This document shows positions 43,844-54,618 of a DNA stretch of 64,000 nucleotides, one piece after another (position 1 is the stretch's first letter; each line of letters opens with the position of its first letter). The stretch comes from Pisaster brevispinus (Eukaryota > Echinodermata > Asteroidea > Forcipulatida > Asteriidae): the NCBI GenBank assembly GCA_023634235.1, contig JAMKCF010000013.1:9151827-9215826 (forward strand). Reading direction: 5' to 3'. The notes under the pieces are model-generated. The model was not told the DNA's origin. It ran no database searches and saw only the letters and a list, made by a program, of their open reading frames with translations. Made by a program: the position numbers and the translations under genes.

Positions 43844-44653
43844 TCAGCTGGTCGTACTGAAATACTGAATTGTGTAACAAACAACAGCAGATAATAGTAT
43901 GACATATAAAGTGAATAAAACAAACACCGCCACGCCTGCCCCAATACCCAACCTCCCACCAAGAAAGGTCGAAACGTCCAGGCTACCAAGAAGCGAGTTT
44001 CCCAAATGTGCAGAACTCTTCACCCTTCGAGACAACTTCTCAACACTCAAGCCAGATCCAGAAGCCTCATTCAGGCGAGTCTCCACCGTTGACTCAATTT
44101 CTCTCCCGTTACTGCAGAAAGACAGTAGCTCGTAACACATTGTCTTGGCGAACTCAACACAGTCATCCAGGAGCACTCTAAACCGTTTTGGGGAAGCTCT
44201 CAGAATTGAAAACTGGATTCCGTGAACTGGTAACTGTTTGTATCTACTTATGTAGAATGACCTCTCAATGCGACCCTTTATCTCGCTAAACAAATTCAAC
44301 TTGTGGCGAATCTTGTACATCCTCTGCTCCACAGATTCGAAACACAGCTCGGTTTCCCAAACGAGAAGCTGGCTCGGGATAGCGAGTGGATCATCGGGGA
44401 TGTCTCCAAAGACGTCCAAGGGATCGTTGCTAGGAGTAGGGGCGTTGGCTGGAACGCACATCACGAACGCGTGCCAGTTCTTGTTAACGCAGATGAAGAC
44501 ATCGTAGTCGACTCTCTCTCCCTTGGAGAGAAGCTCCTTGATGGCGCTGGCATCCTTGTTGCGGTGGGCGATCACCGTCGCCGTTGTCAGATCACCAACG
44601 TTGTTGACGTGGTAGGCCAATGGCTCGAACGACCGAATGCTAACCTCAGCCAT
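43844..44653 (-). CDS. Tail-anchored membrane protein, possible LRAT-like hydrolase
   Basis: A single uninterrupted frame of 269 codons, G+C-richer than its surroundings. The start ATG GCT GAG (44653) lies 31 bases after an acceptor-like TTGCAG, so a 5' UTR intron is likely. The N-terminal part has a predicted strand with a histidine, YDVFICVNKNWHAFVMCV (His61). Later RFRVLLDDCVEFAKTMCYEL carries Cys165 at the start of a helix. His before Cys, and Cys inside an (N/D)C..F(V/A) helix, is the arrangement of LRAT/HRASLS and other permuted papain-type enzymes. The C-terminus has one hydrophobic segment (about 236-262, GVAVFVLFTLYVILLSAVVC), like the C-terminal anchor of PLAAT proteins. The similarity is at pattern level only. 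If wrong, it is an unrecognised tail-anchored protein. Confidence 0.7.
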   Translation of the reverse strand: MAEVSIRSFEPLAYHVNNVGDLTTATVIAHRNKDASAIKELLSKGERVDYDVFICVNKNWHAFVMCVPANAPTPSNDPLDVFGDIPDDPLAIPSQLLVWETELCFESVEQRMYKIRHKLNLFSEIKGRIERSFYISRYKQLPVHGIQFSILRASPKRFRVLLDDCVEFAKTMCYELLSFCSNGREIESTVETRLNEASGSGLSVEKLSRRVKSSAHLGNSLLGSLDVSTFLGGRLGIGAGVAVFVLFTLYVILLSAVVCYTIQYFSTTS

Positions 44654-44999
44654 TTCCGGGTGTGTCCTTGACTGTCATCCACTGCAATTACGATCATGTA
44701 ACACAACATACATCAATGCCATAACACATCATTATAATATTCTGATCATGAAACATTCACAATTTGAAAAGAGAACGGCCATACCTGAACAGTTGTGAAT
44801 AAACACACGGGTGTACACACCTGCCTGTGAATACGGTTACCTTTTGAGTGCGGAATTATGCACGCGAACTTTGAGCTGCAATACGTCATTATTCAATGAG
44901 GAATAGCAAATCCGGGAATTCCATTTTATTGCGCTAACATGAAACTACGACTACATTGTTTACGCTTGTCAATGCTCCTTAACAATACTGCAATACTGC

Positions 45000-45070
45000 A
45001 ATGTGTAGGCAGGCATACCTGTATTATGTTTCAGGTTTTGCTTACTTATCATTCACAGCTCACATCATTA
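45000..45070. repeat. Repeat unit paired with 45568-45635
   Basis: AATGTGTAGGCAGGCATACC, then TGTTTCAGGTTTTGCTTACTT and CACATCATTAAT. The second copy reads AAAGTGTGGGCAGGCAGACC and GCATGTTTTGCTTACTTT. Confidence 0.6.
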
Positions 45071-45567
45071 ATACTTTAAAGAAGCACATTGCCTTCAAAT
45101 CTCTCAAAATGTTGCTGTATGGAATTGCACCTTATCTTTTGAAAGAGCTGTTTTACACAAAAACACAGAGAGTGCGGGTAATTGTAGAACAGTGAATAGT
45201 GATTTAATATGTATATATATATAGGCCTTTATATCAATATTAAATTTTCCTCTGGATACAATCAGCGGAACATATAAGGTCCGCCATTTTATGGAGGCAA
45301 ACAAATGGAATTCTTCAAAATAGCGGACCGTGTTCTGTCATAAGATAGAATACAAATAATAATAAAAACCACACAATATAATAATAAACCACACGTTTTT
45401 AAGGGAAATTAAGGCAAGTCAATATATTCTGCTTAAGAAATATCTTTCCAACCACCATTCATCTAAAAACAAACGCTTTTTTAGCCCAATGCGCTCAGTC
45501 CAAACTGAATGTGTCCCTTAAACAATGATGTTTGTATTGTAATACTAGTATTGTTCTCAAACTGTGG

Positions 45568-45635
45568 CAAAGTGTGGGCAGGCAGACCTGTATGTTGCAT
45601 GTTTTGCTTACTTTACACACAGTTCACATCAATCA
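45568..45635. repeat. Repeat unit paired with 45000-45070
   Basis: Same word order as 45000-45070: GGCAGGCAGACCTGTAT, GTTTTGCTTACTTTACA, CAGTTCACATCAATCAT. Confidence 0.6.
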
Positions 45636-47279
45636 TATTTCGTTATTGTGAAAACATGAACAACTGTTTGACCTCTCAGTTGACATTACAGTTCAATCAA
45701 AAAGCGCACAGAAGCCCAATATAAATGTGTACAAAATCTCATAATAATCCAACGAGTCTCCCCCAGTGTTTGAGTTGAGTATTTTTGTCACAGTGCAGAT
45801 CTTTTTTTCTGGGAGTGATTTTTTCCTTTTGTCATAATAAATGACGCCCACCAGCATGTAAAGCGCATTATAGCCTAATGGGGCCTATCACTTGTGCTGA
45901 AATAGCCCATCGTAATAGCATATGAAGAAATAAGCTGCAATGAAAAAGCCCAGCGAAATAGCCTTTATTGAAATAACTTTTAGATAAATGGTTTATTTTT
46001 TATTATCTGAAAATACAAACAAGACATCACAATCAGAAGATTAAATTGTGTCTAAATTTACATTAAATCAATTTAAAATTCGTTAGAACATTACAACAAC
46101 AAACTTAAACAATACGAAGCAATTAAGGAAATTGACTTTAACAGGCACTAGACTGAATACACTTGTCAAAAAAGGAGAAAGGGACATTGAGAGTGATTAA
46201 AGGGAAATGCATGACAAGAAGGGGAGTAAAAAGCCCTGACAGTTAAAAAGCCATTCTGGATGTGAATGCAGTTATAAAAAAACCCAAAAATATCACAATC
46301 ATAACAATTGGCAGATATGCATGTTACCCTATCCTGCCTGACGGACTCATTCTGATCCAGCCCAGTGGAATGGGCAGTTCAGTGAAACAAAGGGGAAAAT
46401 AAAATAAATCTAGTACTAAGTGGCGAGGTTTACTGCCACGATGTGAATGACATGGGTAAACATTTTTTTCTCTCAACTGATTATCAATGCGTGGTTCAGC
46501 TTGGGTCCAGAAGCTGGTCGGCATTTTGTTATAATAGTTCACTATTATAATACCAAACTCATTATAATTTTGATCATCCATGCATGCATCTGTACCATTG
46601 CTGTCTTGGTTCAATGCATCGGTAACAATACAAGGTCGTCGGTTTTCGTTTTGGTCGCCGGCTGTTTTATTATGTTTAGATTACCGTTGGGTAAAAATAC
46701 ATTTACTTATTCCATGGTTATATGAATAACAATTTCATTGGTTCACATTTTATGAGTGCCTCCACGGTTACTTGAAGATACACGTTTGTAAATGTTGCTT
46801 TTGTCGTGTACTGGAATAACTCTGCTGGAAGGTGAGTTTGACGGCTGGTAAAAGTGTTTTATATGCACGGCAGTTCAACGAGACATTCTGAAAACCATTT
46901 ATAATCAGGTTAATAGCCGAGCATGTGTTTCTGGTGCATACAGACGCCATCTTTTTCGGGTTCACTACACACCTATATACAATCGAGCAATGCAATAATC
47001 ACAAATGTGGGAACACAATATTCTTACCAAGCATTCGAAAAATAGAAGGCGGTGCCGAACAACGATTATTCGCTACGATCATCACTGTTTTGTGGGAAAT
47101 CTTGTCATTCTCCATTATGTTTTAGGTGAACACATCTTATAAACAGATTTTGGGTTAATGAAGTATTATCATTATTATTATTACACATTTTTGGTAATTA
47201 AATCATTGATGGCTCATTAGTGAATCTAATCACTGTAGCTCGCATAGCTCGGGGAAAATAACCTGTAAACAACAGTGCT

Positions 47280-47435
47280 TCTACGTGGACCAGAAACACC
47301 GGGGTTTACCACTACTCTTCCCTTATAATTGTTAAGGGTCCTTAATATGTGCACCTTAACTTACAGCTGGATGTCCCATCCAAAGGAAAAAGCAATTATG
47401 GTAAAGAATCTTGATCAAGGACACAAGTACCACAT
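47280..47435 (-). mobile_element. SINE family B, inverted
   Basis: GGACCAGAAACACCGGGGTT, TTAAGGGTCCTTAATATGTG, GCAATTATGGTAAAGAATCT and AAGGACACAAGTACCAC are the reverse complement of the body of 61305-61520 (CACTTGTGTCCTTGGGCAAG to TTTCTGGTTC). Confidence 0.6.
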
Positions 47436-47454
47436 TGGTTGCATGCAAACTTTT

Positions 47455-47590
47455 TACACTAAAATGTGATTTAAAGCACCGTATAGTTGGCGTTTATACT
47501 GAGTCTTACGAAACAATTCCACAGGCATTTCGGTAGAATTCGAACCCACAACCCCCTCCTAGAGCAGATGTGTTATTACTAGACCACCGA
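47455..47590 (-). mobile_element. SINE family A
   Basis: CACTAAAATGTGATTTAAAG, GAGTCTTACGAAACAATTCC, ACAGGCATTTCGGTAGAATT, inverted box B and CCTAGAGCAGATGTGTTATT followed by ACTAGACCACCGAACG. Confidence 0.65.
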
Positions 47591-48266
47591 ACGTACCCGT
47601 TGACATAAGTCCACTTCGATCCTGTAAATAGCATCGGGTAATGCATCAATGGAAAATACAAATAATTTTCTTTTTACCCAAAATGCATACATTTATACAT
47701 CTATAAAATTAATAGATTCGGTATCCACCTCCAAAACCAACCTCCTTTAGCATTAGACACTTTTATTCAGGGCCTAACGTTTGGATGTTGATTTAAATGA
47801 TCATGTGATGGATTGGGGACGGGTTAGACTCTATATTAGTTATTGACCTACGTCACCAATCTTGTTTTTGTATTTTTGGGACTAAGGCATCACAGTACAT
47901 GTAGTGCGCAATTGGGCAACGCATGCACTTTCCGGCACACCATATTTTTACAGGCATTCTCGACTTCCAAAACGGCAGACCAAAGGCAGACGGTAGTCAT
48001 GTATGACTTCAGTGCAAAATTGCAAAATTTTGAGGCCTATGTTCAACCTCGTTTTGACTTCACTTTTTGTTTTCGGGTCAAACGTAAGCACTCATACACC
48101 AAATATACAACGATGCATTCATCCTATGACCATCTCACATCACGCATTATTCCTTTGGGCACTTGCAGTGAGAGGGCGCCCTTGTCTGATGACATCGCGC
48201 GCATTAGGTCTATAGTCTGCGCAAGACGCGTGCTTTTTCAAACACAAAGACGTTTAGTGCGTGATT

Positions 48267-48286
48267 CCCCCCCCCCCCCCCCCCCC
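48267..48286. repeat. Poly-C tract of 20
   Basis: An uninterrupted run of C about 100 bp upstream of the fucosyltransferase start. It is prone to length error and polymorphism. Confidence 0.95.
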
Positions 48287-48384
48287 TCAAACGTGAAACA
48301 GCGCACGGGGTTCTCAAACTTGCATGATCAGGGGACAGCTAAATGAGTTAAAAGATAATTGTTTTTCTTATTTTTTCCAAAGTC

Positions 48385-49659
48385 ATGAAGCTACTAAAAA
48401 AGCGTTATCAATGGATATTGGCGCTGTTGGTCTTATTGGGTGTTGCTTACCTGTACGGCAGAAAAAACACAGTGAGCAGACTCGTCAAGACTCGAATTGG
48501 ATTAGTTTCATCGACATCCACTAGGGCTACACTCCCTAAGATCACATGCAAGAAGCGAATGGCAATCTATATGCCTGACACGAGCTCATTTAGCTCATGG
48601 AGGGAGTACGGTGACTTGGTAGACATGTACAAGCGTGCCAAAAAGCAAAAGGCCCGCGATCAGGTCACCAAATTACCCTTCATCACCGTCCAATGTCCTC
48701 TGCAGGACTGTACTATTGATGTCATCACAACGATTAAAACATCGCGGTTGGGAACTTGCGACGCCATCATTGTCAACTTGGACAAACTTCCCAAAGCACC
48801 TGCACATCAGAGGCCCGCCATAAAGGCACTCGGGAACAAAACCAAGTGGTTTATGTTTGCCATCGAAGCCGCCGATCGGTACCAGTTTTGGAACCGAGAT
48901 TTTAAAGACATCCTGTTCCAGTACTCAATAACATACCACTCCGAATCAACTGTTACCTACCCATACGGCCGCCACATGCCAAACCAGCCGATGGATGTTG
49001 AACCGCGTAATTGGGCTGCTGGAAAGACGCTACTCGTGGCATGGATGGCCAGCAACTGTGTGGCTTTTTCCTGGCCACGCACAAGCTGGGTGAAGAAACT
49101 ACAGACAATAATCCCCGTCGACGTGTACGGCAAGTGTGGTAACCTAACGTGTGGAAAGTACGACATAAAAAAACCGGCATACAAAAACTACCCTTGCATG
49201 CAAGTACTAGGAAAGTATAAGTTTTATCTTGCACTAGAAAATGCCGAATGTGATGAGTATTTGACGGAGAAGTTTTGGGAAAACGCCATTCTTAGCGGGG
49301 CAGTGCCGATCGTGTACGGTGGCCGCAAGGAGGCATACACGCGAGTAGCTCCCCCTAACTCATTTATACATATATCAGATTTCGAATCTATACAGAAATT
49401 GGCCGAGTATATCAAATATTTGGACGCAAATGACGAGGAATACAACAAGTATTTCGCTTGGAGGTACGTAGGAAAAGTTGAGCAGTTTTACCCGCAATTA
49501 AATATCAGCAATTTTATGTGTAGAATGGTACCCGTGTTAAGAGGAAATGAGGCATCCGTCTCATTTAAAACAGTTGAAGAAACAGACCTTTACAAAAGTT
49601 GTTCTCATACCCCTATTAAGGGCGTCTTGCCATTGTCAAAATGGAAACCACGTAAGTGA
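48385..49659 (+). CDS. Alpha-1,3-fucosyltransferase (GT10), single coding exon
   Basis: A Golgi enzyme that transfers fucose from GDP-fucose to GlcNAc of glycans (Lewis-type or core-type antigens). 424 codons. The ATG lies two bases after an acceptor-like TTTTTTCCAAAG, so a 5' UTR intron is likely. Architecture: short cytoplasmic tail, one signal-anchor (about 8-24, YQWILALLVLLGVAYLYG), stem, then the catalytic domain. Hallmarks are KTLLVAWMASNC (214-225), VKKLQTIIPVDVYGKCG (236-252) and the GDP-fucose signature FYLALENAECDEYLTEKFWE (280-299) continued by NAILSGAVPIVYGG. Possible N-glycosylation sites at NKT (151), NLT (253) and NIS (373). The length is usual for animal FUT4/7/9-like enzymes, many of which have single coding exons. 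The family has many lineage-specific paralogues, so no symbol is given. The acceptor specificity cannot be read from sequence. Confidence 0.96.
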   Translation: MKLLKKRYQWILALLVLLGVAYLYGRKNTVSRLVKTRIGLVSSTSTRATLPKITCKKRMAIYMPDTSSFSSWREYGDLVDMYKRAKKQKARDQVTKLPFITVQCPLQDCTIDVITTIKTSRLGTCDAIIVNLDKLPKAPAHQRPAIKALGNKTKWFMFAIEAADRYQFWNRDFKDILFQYSITYHSESTVTYPYGRHMPNQPMDVEPRNWAAGKTLLVAWMASNCVAFSWPRTSWVKKLQTIIPVDVYGKCGNLTCGKYDIKKPAYKNYPCMQVLGKYKFYLALENAECDEYLTEKFWENAILSGAVPIVYGGRKEAYTRVAPPNSFIHISDFESIQKLAEYIKYLDANDEEYNKYFAWRYVGKVEQFYPQLNISNFMCRMVPVLRGNEASVSFKTVEETDLYKSCSHTPIKGVLPLSKWKPRK

Positions 49660-49763
49660 ATTCAAAATACTACTTCGTATAGATTGACATTTTCAACTAA
49701 GAAAACAAGTTACTAATTTTTAGTGAATACTTTGTTTTTATCCCTTTACAATTTTTATAAATG

Positions 49764-49920
49764 CACTCTAAAAACATCCGGTTCAGACGCGATCCAGATA
49801 TGGGTCCTATATGGGGACGGCCTGACCTATTTCTTGGTTAGTATGACCCATTAAAAACTTTTCCGGTTAACCATGGGACCAAGAATCCAGGACAATTCTG
49901 ACCAAGGCGGTTTTAGAGTG
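49764..49920. mobile_element. MITE with CACTCTAAAA ends
   Basis: CACTCTAAAAACATCCGG at the left and GGCGGTTTTAGAGTG at the right are inverted. Interior GGGTCC, CTTGGTTAGTATGACCCATT and GGGACCAAGAATCC are shared with 50500-50725, 57278-57710 and 58195-58365. It lies about 100 bp downstream of the fucosyltransferase stop. Confidence 0.75.
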
Positions 49921-50499
49921 TACTTTAATTTGTCATATTGCGAATAGGTGCCACTATCAGCTGTTAGTACATGTATATATACCAGACAAACACCAAGTAC
50001 TCGCAGACCTCCGGAAAGCTTACAAAATGATAATCTTATTATTAATATAGTAATTAATATTTTTAGATTAAGAACTGAAAAGGCTAGACCTAGTATTTGT
50101 ACTTATTTGTTTATAGTTGAACCAGCATAAATTAAGTTGCTTAAAAATTACTTTAAAAAAAAGAAAGAAACAAAGAAAGAAAGAAGAGGGGAAAAAGGAT
50201 ATATTTACGAGTAAATCGTGTTTTTCAAAAGTAGTGGTAAGCTTAAACAGCAGGAAAGTACATTATTTTTTAAGGCTTTCCTTTCAGTAAATACAGCACA
50301 CAGCTAGCTTGTAAATTTTATTTTCGATTTTGGCTGTAAAGTGTTGGTGAAACCAAGGTGAAACAACCAGTGGCTTTTGCCAAACATATTTTTGTGAACG
50401 TTCACGTTATTATTGCAACAATAAAAAATAAACAGCAAAATAGTTGATTTGAGGGTTTCCAAACATTATGCTGATATGAACTTAAAAGTAAGTTGTTGG

Positions 50500-50725
50500 G
50501 TTACACTTTATACACTTCCGGTCAGAAATTACCCTGATCCGGGTCGTGTGGGGCTTGATCCATTTCAAGGTCAGTATGCCCTGGAATCAATGTCAAAGCG
50601 ACCCAGAAAAGGGTCAAACTGATTCATAATCCGAACTAAAATCCCATTTTTTACCACTTTCTGGGTCAGCCATCCCAAATGGGACTCAAAATCCGGCTCA
50701 ATTCTGACTCAGGAGTTTTTCATTA
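50500..50725. mobile_element. 'Gggtcagtatgacc' family element
   Basis: CACTTCCGGTCAGAAATTAC, ATCCGGGTCGTGTGGGGCTT, AAGGTCAGTATGCCCTGG, ACTTTCTGGGTCAGCC and CCGGCTCAATTCTGACTCAG. It is the same family as 57278-57710. Confidence 0.65.
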
Positions 50726-50954
50726 CATGAATCCTCAATTAAAACCTCAAGCCCATTTTACCCGAGTTAAGGCCCTTAAGTCGGGTATTGGAACCCTAAA
50801 TTTGTCTGTGCACTGAAGCAGAATATTTCACCACAAGATTCACACATTTCTCCTAGCTGTATTGTGTAAGCCCCAGCTCTGACCCACCATTTTCCCCAGG
50901 ACATGGATTTTGGTCGCCTACAGTGTATGAATATATTTATGCTACTGAAATAAG

Positions 50955-51125
50955 GTTGTTAGTTGGTTTTACCCGTACACCAATGTGTGTAAAGTACTAC
51001 TCAGTACTTTCCCGAATTGCTGGGAAAAAAAATCCACTGGCATTATTACTCTGGTGGGAATCGTACCCACGACTTTCATTCTAGAGCAGATGTCTTACCA
51101 ACTTTGACCGCCGAGATGTAGCAAG
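50955..51125 (-). mobile_element. SINE family A
   Basis: Tail GTTGGTTTTACCCGTACACC, ACTCAGTACTTTCCCGAATT, body TCCACTGGCATTATTACTCT, inverted box B and CTAGAGCAGATGTCTTACCA. Confidence 0.75.
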
Positions 51126-51129
51126 AGGC

Positions 51130-51420
51130 AGCTCGAATCCTATACTTTAGCAGCGCTGCTAAAAATAGGAATCTGGCATTAAACACCCACTGGAATGGTA
51201 ACTGTATATTGGGGATGATCCTGACCACTACATCCAAGATGGCCACCGTCGCTATTTTGAAAATGATAAAATGTGATATCCCTGGCACCAGAAAAGCTGA
51301 TAACAAAAAGTGAGCCATTTCCCAGCATTTCTGGCATTACGAATCCACTGGAATGGTTATTGTAGAGTTTTAGGATGGTCCTGACCTCTAAATCCAAGAT
51401 AGCCGCCGTCGCCATCTTCA
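51130..51420. repeat. Tandem duplication, about 170-bp unit
   Basis: TCTGGCATTA..CCACTGGAATGGT followed by GATG(A/G)TCCTGACC and AATCCAAGAT(G/A)(G/A)CC..CCGTCGC occur twice (51172 and 51330). Minus-strand frames here simply read the repeat twice. Confidence 0.75.
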
Positions 51421-51619
51421 AATTATATAAACATTTTACTCATGACTGCCACAGTCAAGACATTTGTTCTGTGTACATAGTACATGCTGTATGATGTATA
51501 GTTTATACAAGTGCAGTAAAGTCATGCAATGGCAACGTGCAGTACTGATAAGTTTGCGGTATTGAAAGTAATTAATTGGTAATGTTGACATAAACATAAA
51601 TAATAATAACTGGTATAGC

Positions 51620-52050
51620 ATACAATAATATAATATCGGGCTGACGTTTTGGCAACGTTGGGACAATGTTCATCAGTTTACTGGTCAAAGGTTACTTTAT
51701 TGTAGCAATCGAAACGATTTGATAATGGCAACGTGCAAACAACATGGTTATTTCGTTGCATCATTATCTTCTAAAGGGAGTCAACAAAGTTTCTTTGGTG
51801 CAATCGTTACAAATTACTTAAACAACCAAACAAACACGCTCAGGCAACGTTGTCATAACGTTTATAAAAGTTGTTTTAACGTCATTGGAAACGTGTCTTA
51901 AACGTGCCAACAACGTGTTGTTACATTACGTCCTTATACCCTTGGAAGACGTAAAGGGGAGTCGACAAAGTTCCGTTGTTACAACGATATTGTAAAAAGT
52001 CTCACTGAATACGTTGTGAGAACGTCAAACTGTTAGCTGGGATAATGCAG
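51620..52050. repeat. AACGTT/ACGTTG-rich segment
   Basis: Many scattered words such as GGCAACGTTGGGACAATGTT, AGGCAACGTTGTCATAACGT and CCAACAACGTGTTGTTACAT. It looks like the decayed interior of a palindrome-rich element; ends were not defined. Confidence 0.45.
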
Positions 52051-52955
52051 AAAATGTGAAATAACATGAAGAGTGTTCAGGTGATTATTAGATATGTTCA
52101 GGTATTTTTCTCTTAGGCCTACATGAACTTTCTCGGCTGCGTTTCTTTTATGTATATTTGCACTAGTGTCTCTTTGATTTTAAATTGATTATTTCATTTT
52201 TGAAAAAAATTAATAAATAAATAAACAAAAATCAAGCAGTGATCAATTTTCTTTATATAATTTTTTTTCTGCTGTGCACTTGAAAACCCCATATATCACG
52301 GGGATTGCATTTTCATGTACTCCTGGTGACCTTCGACAATGAATTGTTCTAGAGTTCTTGATCAGTCTATGATCCGATATTAGAGCGTAACATGGAGCCG
52401 TAGAGGTATGACCCTTGTGTATCCCACATACAAAGTCATACACCTTGCACAGACCATAGAGAAAGGTTTTCTCTATGGATAGACCATAGACCCACTGCAA
52501 AAGACCATACAACTGTCATAAGTTATGTAATCCGACATCAGGGTTTTTGCAATGTCATACAGTTGCAATGACTACTGGGCGTTGGTAAGCCCGATGTGAG
52601 AGTAGTTCAGATAGGGCAGACATTTTACATGAAGTGTGCCTATACTTGGGTATATATTACAAAAGCTGATTCGTCTCCACCCATCAGACGGCAAAACAGT
52701 GGAAGATTCACATCATGTACAGTGTAAAAACAAAATAAATATATTCAATGTCCCCCTGTAATGTGTCTTTAAGCGTTACCAGACTAAAACACTATTTACA
52801 TTTTCATACTTCCTCGAGGTTATCCATTTTGGGTTAAACAATTATATTTAAAAGGCAAAACAGAACAAAACAAAATCCATATATGGAAGGTCGGGTTAAA
52901 ATGGAAATTATATACAATACTATAATTTAAAACCCTACCTTGCTATAAATGTTTC

Positions 52956-52992
52956 TGTTGTTGTTGACGTTGACGTTGACGTTGTTGTTGAT

Positions 52993-53049
<57 letters not shown>

Positions 53050-53069
53050 GCTGCTGCTGCTGCTGCTGT
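52956..53069. repeat. TTG/CTG trinucleotide microsatellite
   Basis: Runs of (GTT)n with GAC interruptions at the left and a (CTG)6-like end at the right. On the minus strand it is (CAA/CAG)n and would read poly-Gln, but no supporting exon is seen. Confidence 0.95.
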
Positions 53070-54543
53070 AAGTACTGTTTTTGTTTTGTTTTGGTGTCGT
53101 CATTAAAACTATTCAGTAAACCAAGTATATACGTATACGCGTATACTAATGCTATATCAATTAAAAAGCACATTTCAAAATACTTAACAACTTGTGTGTG
53201 AATATAGTTGAGCTCTTTGAAAAAAACAAAAGATGAAGAATGTACAAATTTGCATTGATTTTACTTTATTGACAAGATTAATATTTGGTGTTTTATGCAC
53301 CATTGCGATTTCAGCGCTCCGATATCGGTGAGCAAATATTTGCAAAGATTCAGTTACTAAAAAAATAAATAAAAACAATTTAAAAATCACCCTAAACCTT
53401 CAAAAGAACAAATCTTCGCAATTGGAAAACATATTTGATATGTTTCCTTTTTAAAGTAGTTGTGTGTTGTACACGTACCGTGTTTTTACAAAGGAACAGT
53501 TCATTATTGCTTTGTTTGAAAGATAAATGTACAGCAAACTCGTGTACAAAATGCCTCAATGCATGGTCGTGTTTTACAAATATTTACATGATACAAACTG
53601 GCATTTTACAAGCGTGTTATTTGTATTGTAACATATTTATCAAATGATTTGTGCATACAATTATTTTCAATAAATTGTCGTCAGTAAGTGCAAGCAAAAG
53701 CCAAATATTATCTGAAATTTGTTTGCACATTTTTGTATTGGCGGCACTGAGTACCACTTTACCTGGTTAGGCACAAATCTACCCTTTAAAATATTAAAGT
53801 GCAGGCTACAATGATCCATGTCACTTTATTTATGGAACACAGAATCATTGTAAACAAATACACCTGAAATACATTTTTGTTTTGTTTTTAGCGTGAAGGT
53901 CACCCTTACTTTATAAACTAAGGTTGGCAAAATTTGCGACTGTGTCGTCTCAAAAACAAATGTCTCAATACTACTTGAAACTTTCCCGCCTGTGTGAAAT
54001 TACGGTCAAAAATTTACGATGTACATGAGTGCGCCACCAAGAGTTTGCCACAGAGGCAAATGTTTGCAGTGTTATGGTAAAACAGGACATTGCTTGCAAT
54101 GTAAATACCAGTTTAGTCAAACAAGTGACACATGTTTAGTTTATAAATCGACTTAGTCTTTGGAAGGGGAAGAACAATTAGTTTTCTACGTCGGCATGTG
54201 GTCAGCTAGTTCATTTCTATGTAAAGCTTGATTTATATATATACACAATGAGAATTCGAAGCCAATTTTTTGACTTGAAGTTGCACTTCGCACTAGCATT
54301 CGTTTAATGACTTATGAAATGGGGCTCATGTCTTTAATATGGTTTACCAGCACATATCACAGATATGTTGCAAGCAAAGCCTAGACTGCATAATAACTGA
54401 TAGTCATGCCTCCAAATTGACTATTCCGCCACACTCATTGCAAACCCTTGAAACACTGAAGACAATGGTTTGTAAAACCTGCCAGTGAAGACGTTTGATA
54501 ACCTTCATTACCTGTCACATTACCACAATAGTGATACATATTC
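53070..54543. other. Intergenic, 3' flank of the kinase gene
   Basis: No exon or clear repeat was recognised. The right end should be 3' UTR of the minus-strand receptor kinase gene. Confidence 0.4.
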
Positions 54544-54618
54544 TTAGTTATCATCGAGCTCTGGACGAATCTCTTGAAAATTCACGGCCTCTGGTCTGGA
54601 CGACAGTCGTATGTGTTT
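54544..54618 (-). CDS. Receptor kinase terminal exon
   Basis: Encodes [24 protein letters not shown] and TAA (54544-54546) after acceptor CCCTCTCTTCAG, in phase with the preceding exon. A short acidic C-terminal tail with no tyrosine. Confidence 0.78.
   Translation of the reverse strand, partial: KHIRLSSRPEAVNFQEIRPELDDN

Larger units (their letters stand above)
44654..47279. other. Intergenic, upstream of the 269-residue ORF
   Basis: No exon found. It holds a pair of diverged repeats (45000-45070 and 45568-45635), otherwise AT-rich. Frames around 46324-46725 overlap on both strands and are not convincing. Confidence 0.4.

Noticed and set aside
47843..48346. 167-codon frame just upstream of the fucosyltransferase
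   Set aside because: It reads through the 20-C tract and shows no domain. It is more likely the 5' region or intron of the fucosyltransferase gene.
51076..51421. Two minus frames of 80 codons each with similar hydrophobic translations
   Set aside because: Their similarity comes from the tandem duplication of noncoding DNA in 51130-51420.
52943..53173. Minus-strand poly-Gln protein
   Set aside because: The frame consists almost wholly of a trinucleotide microsatellite with AT-rich, unsupported ends.
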